From Salinibacter altiplanensis (GTDB lineage Bacteria > Bacteroidota > Rhodothermia > Rhodothermales > Salinibacteraceae): 64,000 bases of DNA. The translations under genes and the position numbers were made by a program. Where the stretch lies: contig NZ_NCQY01000020.1 of the NCBI RefSeq assembly GCF_002894645.1, positions 81,138 to 145,137 of the forward strand, read 5' to 3'. Below the pieces are notes generated by a model. The model was not told where the DNA came from. It saw only the letters and a list, made by a program, of their open reading frames with translations, and searched no databases. Below, in pieces: positions 55,026-63,330 of the stretch; within the stretch, counting starts at the first letter, position 1, and each line of letters begins with the position of its first letter.

Positions 55026-56387
55026 ATGGAACGCGTACAGGACGCCGCCGGCGACATCGCGAGCGACGTAGGCGACAAGGCCTCGGACGAGCTCCAGGCC
55101 TCGATCGAGGAAGGACGGAGGAAGGTTCAGGGGGAGATCGAGGACAAGCTCGGGGCGATGGTCGGGATGGTGACCGACTCGGCCCGCGAAACCCTCAAGG
55201 AGCAATTTCGAGGGATCGACGAGGAGGAGGTGCTCAAGTTTGTCCCCGACCAGCGTCGATTTGCGGGCATCGGGCCCCTGCTCATGGGGCTCTTCCTGCT
55301 GGTCCTGCTGCCCTCGATCCTCAACGTGGTCGCCTACCTGTTTTTCCTCGGCGGCGCCCTGGCGTTCGGGCTCCGGTATCTGCTCAACGCCAAGGTGGAC
55401 GTGCCGGAGGGCTACGAGGGGGTCCTCTGTCGATTCGGGGAGCCCTACGAAGACAAAGAGACCCGCAACGGGCGCAACTGGCTGTTTCAGTTCTCCGACT
55501 ACATCCCCTACCTCGTCTCGAAGCGGGACCAGGTGGTGGACATGCACAACGCGAACTTTACCGCCGACTACGCGAGCATCGGCATCTCCAGCCAGATTGT
55601 CTTCCAGGTGGTCGACTCGAAGAAGTTCATCGCGAACACGACCCCAGCGGGCATCATGAAGAGCCTCAACCTCTACGCCTCCTACATCGCGCTGCGCATC
55701 ATTACCTCCGTGGAGGACGCCCGCGTGAAGTTCAGCGGCCGCGACTCGCTCGACAACATCGTGGCGGCGCTCAACGACCACCTGTCCGACGACTTCGGCA
55801 TCGAGGTGACGAACGTGAGCATGCCCTCGGCCAACAATCAGATTCTGGAGGACCTCGAAGAGATCCGCACGCTGCTCAAGGAGATCGACGCCATGAAAGA
55901 AAAGCGGCAGGTGCGGCTCGAATCGGCGGTGAAGGCCGTCGAGTCCGAGCTTCGCACGAAGCGGAAGCAGGCCCGTCGCCTGACCCCGGAGCTGCAGCAG
56001 GCCAAGATCTCGCTGGACACTGACATCACCGAGCTGGTCAACGAGAAGCGCCAGGAGGTCCTCATCGAGGCGCGGCGAAAGCTGGAGGAGGGGGCGTCGG
56101 AGCTGGACCGGGACCTGGCCAACTTCCGGGCGCGGCTCAAGAAGGCCATCTCGCTGCAGAGCTCCCTGGAGGCGCTCAGGCGCAGCTTTGAGCTCCGGAC
56201 GTCGAAGCTCAAGCGCCGTGCGTTCAATCTTATCGGCCCCGATCAGGTGACGGTGCTCGGCGCGTCCGGCATCGGCACCGGCGTGGGGCTGGGCATGAGC
56301 ACGGACGTCGTCAAGAAAATTCTAGGCAACGGGGCCGACACGCTCGTTGAGCAGGACCCAACGGTCCAGGATCCGGCAGCGGGATAG
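55026..56387 (+). CDS. SPFH/band-7 membrane protein with coiled coil (second of pair)
   Basis: A 453-residue protein. An amphipathic, acidic N-terminus (1-80) precedes two adjacent spans (about 82-120), then an SPFH domain starting VDVPEGYEGVLCRFGEPYE with YLVSKRDQVVDMHNANFTAD, SIGISSQIVFQVVDSKKFI, YIALRIITSVEDARVKF and DDFGIEVTNVSMPS, then a coiled coil (about 275-400) and a glycine-rich end (VTVLGASGIGTGVGLGMS). The SPFH signature is clearer than in the upstream gene. The two could form a hetero-oligomer. Convergent with the HDOD gene, 37 bases between stops. Confidence 0.8.
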   Translation: MERVQDAAGDIASDVGDKASDELQASIEEGRRKVQGEIEDKLGAMVGMVTDSARETLKEQFRGIDEEEVLKFVPDQRRFAGIGPLLMGLFLLVLLPSILNVVAYLFFLGGALAFGLRYLLNAKVDVPEGYEGVLCRFGEPYEDKETRNGRNWLFQFSDYIPYLVSKRDQVVDMHNANFTADYASIGISSQIVFQVVDSKKFIANTTPAGIMKSLNLYASYIALRIITSVEDARVKFSGRDSLDNIVAALNDHLSDDFGIEVTNVSMPSANNQILEDLEEIRTLLKEIDAMKEKRQVRLESAVKAVESELRTKRKQARRLTPELQQAKISLDTDITELVNEKRQEVLIEARRKLEEGASELDRDLANFRARLKKAISLQSSLEALRRSFELRTSKLKRRAFNLIGPDQVTVLGASGIGTGVGLGMSTDVVKKILGNGADTLVEQDPTVQDPAAG

Positions 56388-56424
56388 GGCACCTGTGCCG
56401 CCCAACTGCGGGGCCGAGCTCGAA

Positions 56425-57258
56425 TCAGAATATGCCCAGGTTCGCGGCGTAGTCCGTCGCGTCCTCGGCGGCGAGGGCCACGGGCTCGTCCGACAGGGGC
56501 GTGTTGGCCGTCGACAGGTCTTGGGGCAGTGCCAGCGGGGTGCCGGCCAGGTCTTGCAGGGCGAGGGCGCTGCCGGCCCGAACGGCGACTGCCAAGGTGC
56601 GCTGCCGACCGGCAGGCCGCCCTGCGAGGTCGATGGCCGTATCCAGGATCGAGCAGACGCGGTCCGACAGGTTCCAGTGCCTACTGGCCTGCAGGGCAAG
56701 GGCGCGGTGACTTTCTCCGAGGAGACGATGCTCCTCGTCTGCTTCCGGAAGGGGCGCGTCTTTTTCGGCGGCCAACGCCCCGTATGGATCCGGGGCGGAG
56801 TACAGAAGCACGAGCCGACCCATCATGTGGATGAGGCCCACCGAGAAGGCCAGGTGCGTCCACGCGTCGTCCAGGTCAAGTTGGCGGGCCAGCTGCTGCG
56901 TGAACCGCCCGGTGAAGATGGAGGCGTACAGGATGCGGTCGAGGAGGTCCGTGTGGTTCGTGAGCTGCTCCCGCATTTCGTTGGCGCCTTCGAGGATGAC
57001 GATGGACGTGACCTCGATGAACCCGAGGAGACGCACCGCCTGCCCGACGCTCTCGACCTCGTGTCGCAGCCCGTAGTACGCGGAGTTTGCCCGGCGGAGG
57101 ATGTTGAGGGACGCGGACGGGCAGTGCTTGACGATGTCGATCAGCTGTGCAGGATCGGTCTGCCCGGACGCAATCAACTCCTCGACCTCCTCAATTCTGG
57201 ATGGGAGTGTGGGAAACGATACATCCAGCAGTTCGGGCTCCACAGCACGTGTGCTCAT
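56425..57258 (-). CDS. HDOD domain protein
   Basis: A 277-residue protein with an HDOD domain, the non-catalytic relative of HD phosphohydrolases found in bacterial signalling. Core: FPTLPSRIEEVEELIASGQTDPAQLIDIVKHCPSASLNILRRANSA with YGLRHEVESVGQAVRLLGF and later AFSVGLIHMMGRLVLLY and HRALALQASRHWNLSD. The catalytic HD pair is absent in the family. Start ATG 57258. It follows the sensor kinase gene by 58 bases on the same strand, so they probably form one signalling transcript. Confidence 0.9.
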   Translation of the reverse strand: MSTRAVEPELLDVSFPTLPSRIEEVEELIASGQTDPAQLIDIVKHCPSASLNILRRANSAYYGLRHEVESVGQAVRLLGFIEVTSIVILEGANEMREQLTNHTDLLDRILYASIFTGRFTQQLARQLDLDDAWTHLAFSVGLIHMMGRLVLLYSAPDPYGALAAEKDAPLPEADEEHRLLGESHRALALQASRHWNLSDRVCSILDTAIDLAGRPAGRQRTLAVAVRAGSALALQDLAGTPLALPQDLSTANTPLSDEPVALAAEDATDYAANLGIF

Positions 57259-57316
57259 GATCGAAAGGAACGAGGAACGTGATGCGAGGAGTGCGGACCC
57301 GTGTCCGCACCCGGTG

Positions 57317-59086
57317 TTATTTCGTGAGGGATCCCCGGTTGTTCGGCGACGGAGCAGTCTCCTCCACGGGCTGTTCGGCAGAGTCGTCTCCACGGCGCTG
57401 CGCATTGCAGTCGGTCGTTGGAAGTTGGGCGAGGAACCGGCTGCCCGTTCCGGCCTCGGTCTCCACCTCAATCGCCCCGCCCATCTGCTCGGTCGCTTCT
57501 TTGGTCACCGCCAGCCCGACCCCGGCGCCCTCGTACTCACGCCCCAGTCCCGTGGAGGCTTGGCGAAACGGCTCAAAGAGCTGGTCAACCATCGCCGGCT
57601 CCATCCCGGCCCCGTCGTCTTCGACCTCCAACACGGCGCAGTCCGGCTCCGAATAGGTCCGTACCTCCACCGTGCCGCCCTCCGTCGTGTACTTGATGGC
57701 GTTGTCCAGCAGGTGTTGCAGCACGAGCTGGACCCCGTTTTCGTCGGCGCGCGCCTCCACCGGGGCCGCGTCCAGCCGCAGGTCGATCTCCTTTGCCTGG
57801 GCGTCCGCCCGATACTCCGCGACGGCCCGGCGGGCCTGCTCGGCGAGGTTGACTGCCTCGACGCCGAGTGCCATCTCCTGTGCCTCCAGCTGCGCGAGGT
57901 CCAAAATGTTCTCGAGGGTTTTGAGCAGGCGCTTTCCGCTCTCCTCGATCAGGTCGGCGTAGCCGGGTAGGGGCGTGGCCTCCGGCAGCTCCAGCTCGCT
58001 GGCCCGCGTGCCGATTGCCTCGGCGAACCCGATGATCGCGGTCAGGGGAGTGCGGATTTCGTGGTTCATGTTTGCCAGCAGGGCGGACTTGAGGCGATCG
58101 GCCTCCGCGGCCTCCTTTTCGGCCTGCTGGAGGGCCTCCTCCCGGTGCTTCCGGGCCGTCACGTCTTCGAAGTGAAAGATGGCCTCGCGGATCTCACCAT
58201 CCGTTCCCCATACCGGGGCCCCGCTTACCGACAGTGTGCGCTGGGTCCCATCTGGGGTCCTCAGCAGGCACTTTCTGTTGTGCACGCTGCGCCCCGCCTG
58301 GAAGACCTGCGAGATGGGATGCCTCGCATCCGGCGTCCCGTTTTCCCCGACAAGGGATGCCTCCGCGGCCGTGGGGTCGTGTTGGGGACCAAAAAGCGCA
58401 TCCACCTCGGGGCCAAGCATCCCTTCGGCCCGGTCGCTCACGTCGATGGGCGTTCCGCGCTCGTCGACCCGAACAACCGCGTGGGGGGTTGTCTCCACGA
58501 GACGGTCCAGAAGATTCCGCTGCTCGCGGAGGCCCTGCCTCTGGGTCCGAAGCCGATCGCACATCGACCGTGCCCACCGTATGGCCCCTCCCTCCGCGAG
58601 GGCCACAACGGCCAGGGCTCCGCTCAGGGCCCACGGGCTCGTCTGAAGGGTTGGGGGCCACAGCAGTCCCCCCCCGACGGCCAGGGCGCCCACGACGAGA
58701 AACGACAAGACGGGGCGCATCGAGGCACTTCCGAGGGCCACCAGTCCCCCAAAAACGGCGTACATGAGAAGAACGCCCAGCGCATACTCCCCGGCAAACT
58801 CATTCAGCGCCGCCAGCACCACGGTCCACGCCATCATGCAGCAGAGGAGGCCCCACGTGATCCCCACGTGACGACGACGGATCTCTTCCGACACGTAGGA
58901 GGCCGCGAGCAAGACCACGAGCAGTCCCGCAACGCCGAGGTGAATCCACCAGCCCGGGGCGGCCTCAGTGCTGGCAGGGCGGTGCAATGGGGCATACAGC
59001 GATGCCAGAATGGCCCCGAGCAGGCACAGCAGCCGGGTGACTCGAACGTGGGCACGTTGACCGACAGGAAGCGTCTCGCCGTCCAT
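57317..59086 (-). CDS. Membrane PAS-sensor histidine kinase
   Basis: A 589-residue kinase. ATG 59086 starts a membrane region with six or so spans (about 17-170), then a PAS domain (about 190-315: LDRLVETTPHAVVRVDERGTP, VSGAPVWGTDGEIREAIFHF), the phosphoacceptor H-box LLANMNHEIRTPLTAIIGFAE, N-box QLVLQHLLDNAIKYT and G-boxes VEDDGAGM and GREYEGAGVGLAVTKEA. No receiver domain and no response regulator gene nearby. Its transmitter closely resembles that of the divergent kinase at 59921, implying duplication. The HDOD gene downstream may be its output. Confidence 0.92.
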   Translation of the reverse strand: MDGETLPVGQRAHVRVTRLLCLLGAILASLYAPLHRPASTEAAPGWWIHLGVAGLLVVLLAASYVSEEIRRRHVGITWGLLCCMMAWTVVLAALNEFAGEYALGVLLMYAVFGGLVALGSASMRPVLSFLVVGALAVGGGLLWPPTLQTSPWALSGALAVVALAEGGAIRWARSMCDRLRTQRQGLREQRNLLDRLVETTPHAVVRVDERGTPIDVSDRAEGMLGPEVDALFGPQHDPTAAEASLVGENGTPDARHPISQVFQAGRSVHNRKCLLRTPDGTQRTLSVSGAPVWGTDGEIREAIFHFEDVTARKHREEALQQAEKEAAEADRLKSALLANMNHEIRTPLTAIIGFAEAIGTRASELELPEATPLPGYADLIEESGKRLLKTLENILDLAQLEAQEMALGVEAVNLAEQARRAVAEYRADAQAKEIDLRLDAAPVEARADENGVQLVLQHLLDNAIKYTTEGGTVEVRTYSEPDCAVLEVEDDGAGMEPAMVDQLFEPFRQASTGLGREYEGAGVGLAVTKEATEQMGGAIEVETEAGTGSRFLAQLPTTDCNAQRRGDDSAEQPVEETAPSPNNRGSLTK

Positions 59087-59165
59087 TCGAAGCAGAAAGA
59101 AAAGTCTCAGGGTTGGCGCATTGGACAACACCGAACGACGCAGACCAGTGTGCCAGTCGCCGGTG

Positions 59166-59267
59166 GTGGTCAGTATCTCTTTGCTCTGCGACAAGAATTT
59201 CACCCGAGTGAAGTCCGCCCTGACCACTCCGCAATCGGTCACTTCGAGGACGCCTGCGACCGAAGTG
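59166..59267. promoter_or_regulatory. Cluster of inverted repeats upstream of the PAS kinase gene
   Basis: GTGGTCAG (59166-59173) pairs with CTGACCAC (59220-59227); inside it TTCAC-CCGA-GTGAA (59199-59212); and next to it CACTTCG (59240-59246) with CGAAGTG (59261-59267). Together they could fold as a structured leader of the leftward transcript or serve as binding sites. Confidence 0.35.
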
Positions 59268-59730
59268 CCCGAGGGCGCTCGAGGAAAAATCTCTTCGAGT
59301 CCAGAGAAGGGTGGGGCCTCGTGACCCGTAGTGAGATTTTTGTCGTGCAGTGTGTAGTGGCTCAGTCCCGTGTCCCCAAAGCACTCCCCTCACTGGATTG
59401 CAGTTATCGGCTCGACCGGCAAAGCATTAAAGGCCTCGCGTCGGACCGCCCGTCCTCCGGGCTCAACTTCGCTTCGGACAATCCCCACCCTGCCTGCGAG
59501 AGTACCCGCCGAGGCCGGAATTCTTCCCTCGAAGGTGACGACAAAGCCGCCCACGGGCCCACGCAGGTGGAACCGAAAACAGGAATGGGAGGGAGGGCCG
59601 GGGGCAACTGAAAGACTGAAAAGCAAATGAACACCGAACGAGTGCCGGGCCGTGGTGGGAAAAATGCCCTACGCCTGGCTCAGTGCCGCAGCGTGCATGC
59701 CCAAATTTTCCGGCGATCAGTAGCTGTGAA

Positions 59731-59776
59731 AGGACCTCCCCGAAGGGCGGTTCCCCAATACAGGACCCCCCGAAGG
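59731..59776 (+). repeat. Direct repeat upstream of the 7TM histidine kinase
   Basis: AGGACCTCCCCGAAGG (59731-59746) and AGGACCCCCCGAAGG (59762-59776) are spaced about 31 bases apart, roughly three helical turns, 145 bases before the kinase start. Candidate regulator sites. Confidence 0.4.
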
Positions 59777-59920
59777 ACGAAATTCGACGGGGGCCGTGAC
59801 GACGCACGTCGAGTTTGACGAGTCCGATACGGATCCGATAGCGGAGCATTTTCGGCGCTCTTCTTGCTCCAAAAGAGCACGCACCATGTCGCGGTGAGTG
59901 TTCTGCACGACAGTCCAATC

Positions 59921-62146
59921 ATGACCGGAAGCCTGATCGATACATTCCCCTCCCTGACGTACGTGGGGTACCTTCTTGCCTTCGTCGTTGCGGCGGTCGT
60001 CTGCCTCGGGGCGGGGTGGCGGGCCCGGTCGGCAGTGTCCGATCCGGAGACGCGACGGGCCCTGACGTGGTTTTTTCTGGGCAGCGGGGGCTGGGCCGGG
60101 GCCTACGTTGGGTTTTTGCTGGTGGAGACGGCCCTCGGGAAGCATCTGTTCTACCAGTTCAGCCTGATCGTCGGCTTTGGCACCGTCTTCGCCTGGCTCT
60201 GGTTCTGCTCCGCCTACAGCGGGCGCACTCTCCACCGAAACCGGACGGTTCAGTGGTTTGCGGCGGCGGTCTACCTTGCCGTGACGGGCCTGAAGGTGAC
60301 CAATCCGTGGCATGGCCTCTACTACGGGCTGGAGCCGACCGGCGGGGCGTTTGGCCTGGTCGTGACCCACGAGACGCTCTACTGGGTCGTAATGGCCGTG
60401 GCGTACGCCCTGTCGGCCGCCGGCTACCTGATGATCTACGAGCTGTTTCTGAAGGCGGAGGCGAACGTGGTGCCCCTGGCGGCCCTGACCGGCCTGACGG
60501 CCCTGCCGGCAGCCTTCAACGTGATCGGGCACGTTGAGCCGTCTCTGCTAGACATCACCCACGAGCCGCTGGGGGTGTCGGTGTTTGCCGCCGGGCTGTT
60601 GTTCGTGTATGAGACGCAGCTTAGCGTCGTGCAGCTGGCGGGGAGTGCCCAGGCCCCAAGCCTCACGGTCGGGGGGGAGGGGCGGATCCGAGGGCTCGGG
60701 GGTGGGGTCACGGACGCTGTGCCGCCCCTCGGGGAAGAGGATCTTGGCCGGCCCCTGGCAGAGGTGCTCCCGGGGCTGGTGAAGACGATTCGGGACGGGC
60801 GGTCGGTGTGGACGGTCGAGTTCAACGGCCGTCATCCAGAGAGGGGACGCCGGCGTGTCGATCCGGGACGTGGGAGTCGGTATTTCCAAGTGGTACAGGC
60901 CGGCCTGCGCGAGTCTGGGGACACCCAGACGGTAATCCTGTCGGACATTACGGAGCGGAAGCGGCGGGAGCGAGAGTTAAGGGAGAGCGAACGGCGCTTT
61001 CAGGCGATGCTGAACGACCCCAACATCCTTGCGGGCGTGCTTGCGCCAAATGGGACATTCCAGAAAGTCAACGACACGGCTCTGGAGTATATCGAGGCGA
61101 CCCGGGAGGATATTCTCGGCCAGTCCTTCTGGGACACGCCCTGGTGGAAAGCGGAGGACAAGTCGGCTGTTCAGGAGAAGGTAAAGAGCGCGGCGGAGGG
61201 GGAATACGTGAGTTTCGAGGCCGAGCATGTGACGCCGAGCAGAGAGGCGCGGAACGTCACCGGAATCATGCGCCCGGTCACCGGTGAAGAGGGGGAGGTC
61301 GTCTCGATTTTTGTCACGGCCCGAGACATCACCGAGCGGAACCGGAAGGCTCGGCGGCTCAAACAGGCGAAGGAGCAGGCCGAGCTCTCGAAGCTAGAGG
61401 CCGAGGAGGCCAGCCGGATGAAATCGGCGATGCTCGCAAACATGAGTCACGAGATCCGCACTCCGTTGACCGGCATCATCGGGTTCGCCGAGGCGATTGG
61501 GGACGAGATTGAGGGGGACGACGGAGTGGCCCACTTCGCAGACCTGATTGAAGACAGCGGGCGCCGGCTGTTGGACACCTTGGACGCGGTGCTCAACCTT
61601 TCGAAGCTAGAGGCCGGACAGATGACCCTGGAGTCCCGGCCGGTCGATCTGGCGGAGCAGGCCCACCAGGTGGCCAAGGGGTTTGCGGCCGAGGCCACGG
61701 AAAGCGGGCTTGCGCTGGAGGTCGAAGCCAGCGCGGCCGGCGTCCGGGCCGATGCGGGCGGGCTTCAGATTGTGCTCCAAAATCTTCTCTCCAACGCGAT
61801 CAAGTACACCGAGGACGGGACGGTTCAGGTGCGGACGTATCAGGAAAGTAACGAGGCTGTGTTGGAGGTCGAAGACACGGGAATTGGGATGAATCCGGGG
61901 GTGGCCGACTCGCTCTTCGAGCCGTTCCGGCAAGGGTCTGAGGGGTTGTCCCGTGAGTACGAAGGAACGGGCATTGGACTGGCGGTGACGAAGAAAGCGA
62001 CTGAGCAGATGGGCGGATCGATCGAGGTGGAAACGGAGAAGGGGGAGGGGAGCACGTTTACCGTACGGTTCCCGGCGAGACACGGGGCTGATGAGGGCCC
62101 AGCGGGGAATCGAAGGGAATCAGGCCGCCTCGATCGCCACGCGTAG
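59921..62146 (+). CDS. 7TM/PAS sensor histidine kinase
   Basis: A 741-residue kinase. ATG 59921 starts a seven-span region (about 1-225, HisKA_7TM-like: YVGYLLAFVVAAVVCLGAGW, WLWFCSAYSG, NPWHGLYYGLEP, HETLYWVVMAVAYALSAAGY). Two PAS domains follow (about 245-345 ending VILSDITERKRR, and 350-475 ending VTARDITERNRK), then H-box MLANMSHEIRTPLTGIIGFAEAIG, N-box LQIVLQNLLSNAIKYT, and G-boxes VEDTGIGM and YEGTGIGLAVTKKA. No receiver. It is paralogous to the divergent kinase in the transmitter and lies just before the sensory rhodopsin gene, 388 bases away. Confidence 0.93.
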   Translation: MTGSLIDTFPSLTYVGYLLAFVVAAVVCLGAGWRARSAVSDPETRRALTWFFLGSGGWAGAYVGFLLVETALGKHLFYQFSLIVGFGTVFAWLWFCSAYSGRTLHRNRTVQWFAAAVYLAVTGLKVTNPWHGLYYGLEPTGGAFGLVVTHETLYWVVMAVAYALSAAGYLMIYELFLKAEANVVPLAALTGLTALPAAFNVIGHVEPSLLDITHEPLGVSVFAAGLLFVYETQLSVVQLAGSAQAPSLTVGGEGRIRGLGGGVTDAVPPLGEEDLGRPLAEVLPGLVKTIRDGRSVWTVEFNGRHPERGRRRVDPGRGSRYFQVVQAGLRESGDTQTVILSDITERKRRERELRESERRFQAMLNDPNILAGVLAPNGTFQKVNDTALEYIEATREDILGQSFWDTPWWKAEDKSAVQEKVKSAAEGEYVSFEAEHVTPSREARNVTGIMRPVTGEEGEVVSIFVTARDITERNRKARRLKQAKEQAELSKLEAEEASRMKSAMLANMSHEIRTPLTGIIGFAEAIGDEIEGDDGVAHFADLIEDSGRRLLDTLDAVLNLSKLEAGQMTLESRPVDLAEQAHQVAKGFAAEATESGLALEVEASAAGVRADAGGLQIVLQNLLSNAIKYTEDGTVQVRTYQESNEAVLEVEDTGIGMNPGVADSLFEPFRQGSEGLSREYEGTGIGLAVTKKATEQMGGSIEVETEKGEGSTFTVRFPARHGADEGPAGNRRESGRLDRHA

Positions 62147-62534
62147 ACGGAGGAACGGGCCGCTTCCGAGCCGCCCCCTGCGCCGGCCCCCACAAACCGT
62201 CCGCCTGACGTCGGTATTGGGAAAGAGATGCACGAAACGCACCCATGCACGATGCGAGCCCGCAATGTGTTTTGTCGTCCTGTATCGGGCACAACGCACT
62301 GAGTCTCGTGTGCTCGACTTAAAAACGGCCCACTAAACCCGATAACTCAGTACTGAAGAGTACTCCGGTTGACTCTGGGGCTAGCAGAAGCGTTGTGGGA
62401 GACAAGTGGGCCCGCACGTCCTCCTCCCCTAAAATCTTGTTGCAAGAATGGCCCTGTGCGAGGCGGAGCCGAAAGGCCCCTTCGTCTGGCAAAAGCACGA
62501 AACGTTCTCTCCAAACCTTGAGATCAGTACTTTC
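62147..62534. other. 388-base region upstream of sensory rhodopsin
   Basis: No gene. G+C falls toward the rhodopsin start. Holds two adjacent palindromes CAGTACTG and GAGTACTC and a third related site (see separate entry). Confidence 0.5.
62348..62531. promoter_or_regulatory. AGTACT sites in the sensory rhodopsin upstream region
   Basis: Perfect palindromes CAGTACTG (62348-62355) and GAGTACTC (62358-62365) lie two bases apart, and CAGTACT recurs at 62525-62531, four bases before the rhodopsin ATG. In a G+C-rich genome three copies of AGTACT in 185 bases are unlikely by chance. Candidate operator. Confidence 0.4.
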
Positions 62535-63254
62535 ATGGACCCGATTACGGTCATTTACATCGTCGGCACCCTCGGAATGCTCATCGGGATTCCCCCGGCC
62601 CTGTCGCTCATGGGCGACGAGGTGGGGCTGGACTTCGATTATCTTTGGGCCATCCCGGGAATTGCGGCCCTGATGTACCTGCTGATGGCGTTTGACATCG
62701 GCTCGGTGCAGTTCCAGGGCTACCATGTCCCGATTCCCCGGTACATCGACTGGGCCCTTACGACGCCCCTGCTGGTGGGATATACCGCCTACGTCGCGGG
62801 GGCTGGCCGGAACACGATTATAGGTATTGCCCTTGCGGACTTCCTGATGATCGTGCTTGGCGTAGGGGCCGCGGCCTTTTCCTCTCCGACCCAGTGGATG
62901 TTCTTCGGGCTCTCCTCGGTGTGCCACGTGGCCATCCTCGTCTCCCTATACGGGCCAGTGCGCAGTTCTGCGCTGGAGGAGCCGCCCTCCCACCGACGGC
63001 TCGGGCGGCTTCTTCTGAACTACATTGGGCTTCTCTGGCTGGCGTACCCGCTGGTGTGGCTCTTCGGGCCGGGGCTGCAGTGGGTCGACGCGACGGGGAT
63101 CGCGGTCATCATCAGCTACCTGGACGTGACGGCGAAGGTCCCCTTCGTCTACTTCATCTACCGGGCCCGGCAAAACTTCGTCCAGGTGCAGGACAAGGTG
63201 CCCGAGGCCGCCTCCCCACAGGACAGCACGGCGGCGGTCCCGTCTGCTGCCTAA
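62535..63254 (+). CDS. Sensory rhodopsin I
   Basis: Retinal-binding seven-helix photoreceptor of 239 residues, for phototaxis rather than ion pumping. ATG 62535 gives MDPITVIYIVGTLGMLIGIP. Helix C carries RYIDWALTTPLL with D72 as counterion, and the position of the pump's proton donor is Tyr83 rather than Asp, the mark of sensory rhodopsin I. Helix G has YLDVTAKVPF with the Schiff-base Lys201. His131 is also present, at the position reported as important for anion effects in the Salinibacter protein. The next gene is its transducer. An upstream ATG at 62448 would add 29 non-rhodopsin residues. This closely matches the bacterial SRI described from Salinibacter. Confidence 0.96.
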   Translation: MDPITVIYIVGTLGMLIGIPPALSLMGDEVGLDFDYLWAIPGIAALMYLLMAFDIGSVQFQGYHVPIPRYIDWALTTPLLVGYTAYVAGAGRNTIIGIALADFLMIVLGVGAAAFSSPTQWMFFGLSSVCHVAILVSLYGPVRSSALEEPPSHRRLGRLLLNYIGLLWLAYPLVWLFGPGLQWVDATGIAVIISYLDVTAKVPFVYFIYRARQNFVQVQDKVPEAASPQDSTAAVPSAA

Positions 63255-63330
63255 ACTCGATCCCCTGCAGCATTTTCCCCTGTGGCACTTCCCGCTTCAC
63301 TGTTCCGGTTCTACAACGCCCTGATCCCCT

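Larger units (their letters stand above)
59087..59920. other. 834-base divergent intergenic region between two sensor kinases
   Basis: No convincing gene. Frames up to about 150 codons exist on the minus strand but have Arg/Pro-rich, non-halophile composition. Three inverted repeats cluster at 59166-59267 and a 15-16-base direct repeat lies at 59731-59776. Confidence 0.5.

Noticed and set aside
59463-59918. Minus-strand frame of 151 codons between the kinases
   Set aside because: Arg/Cys/Pro-rich, not acidic, no family resemblance; treated as non-coding.
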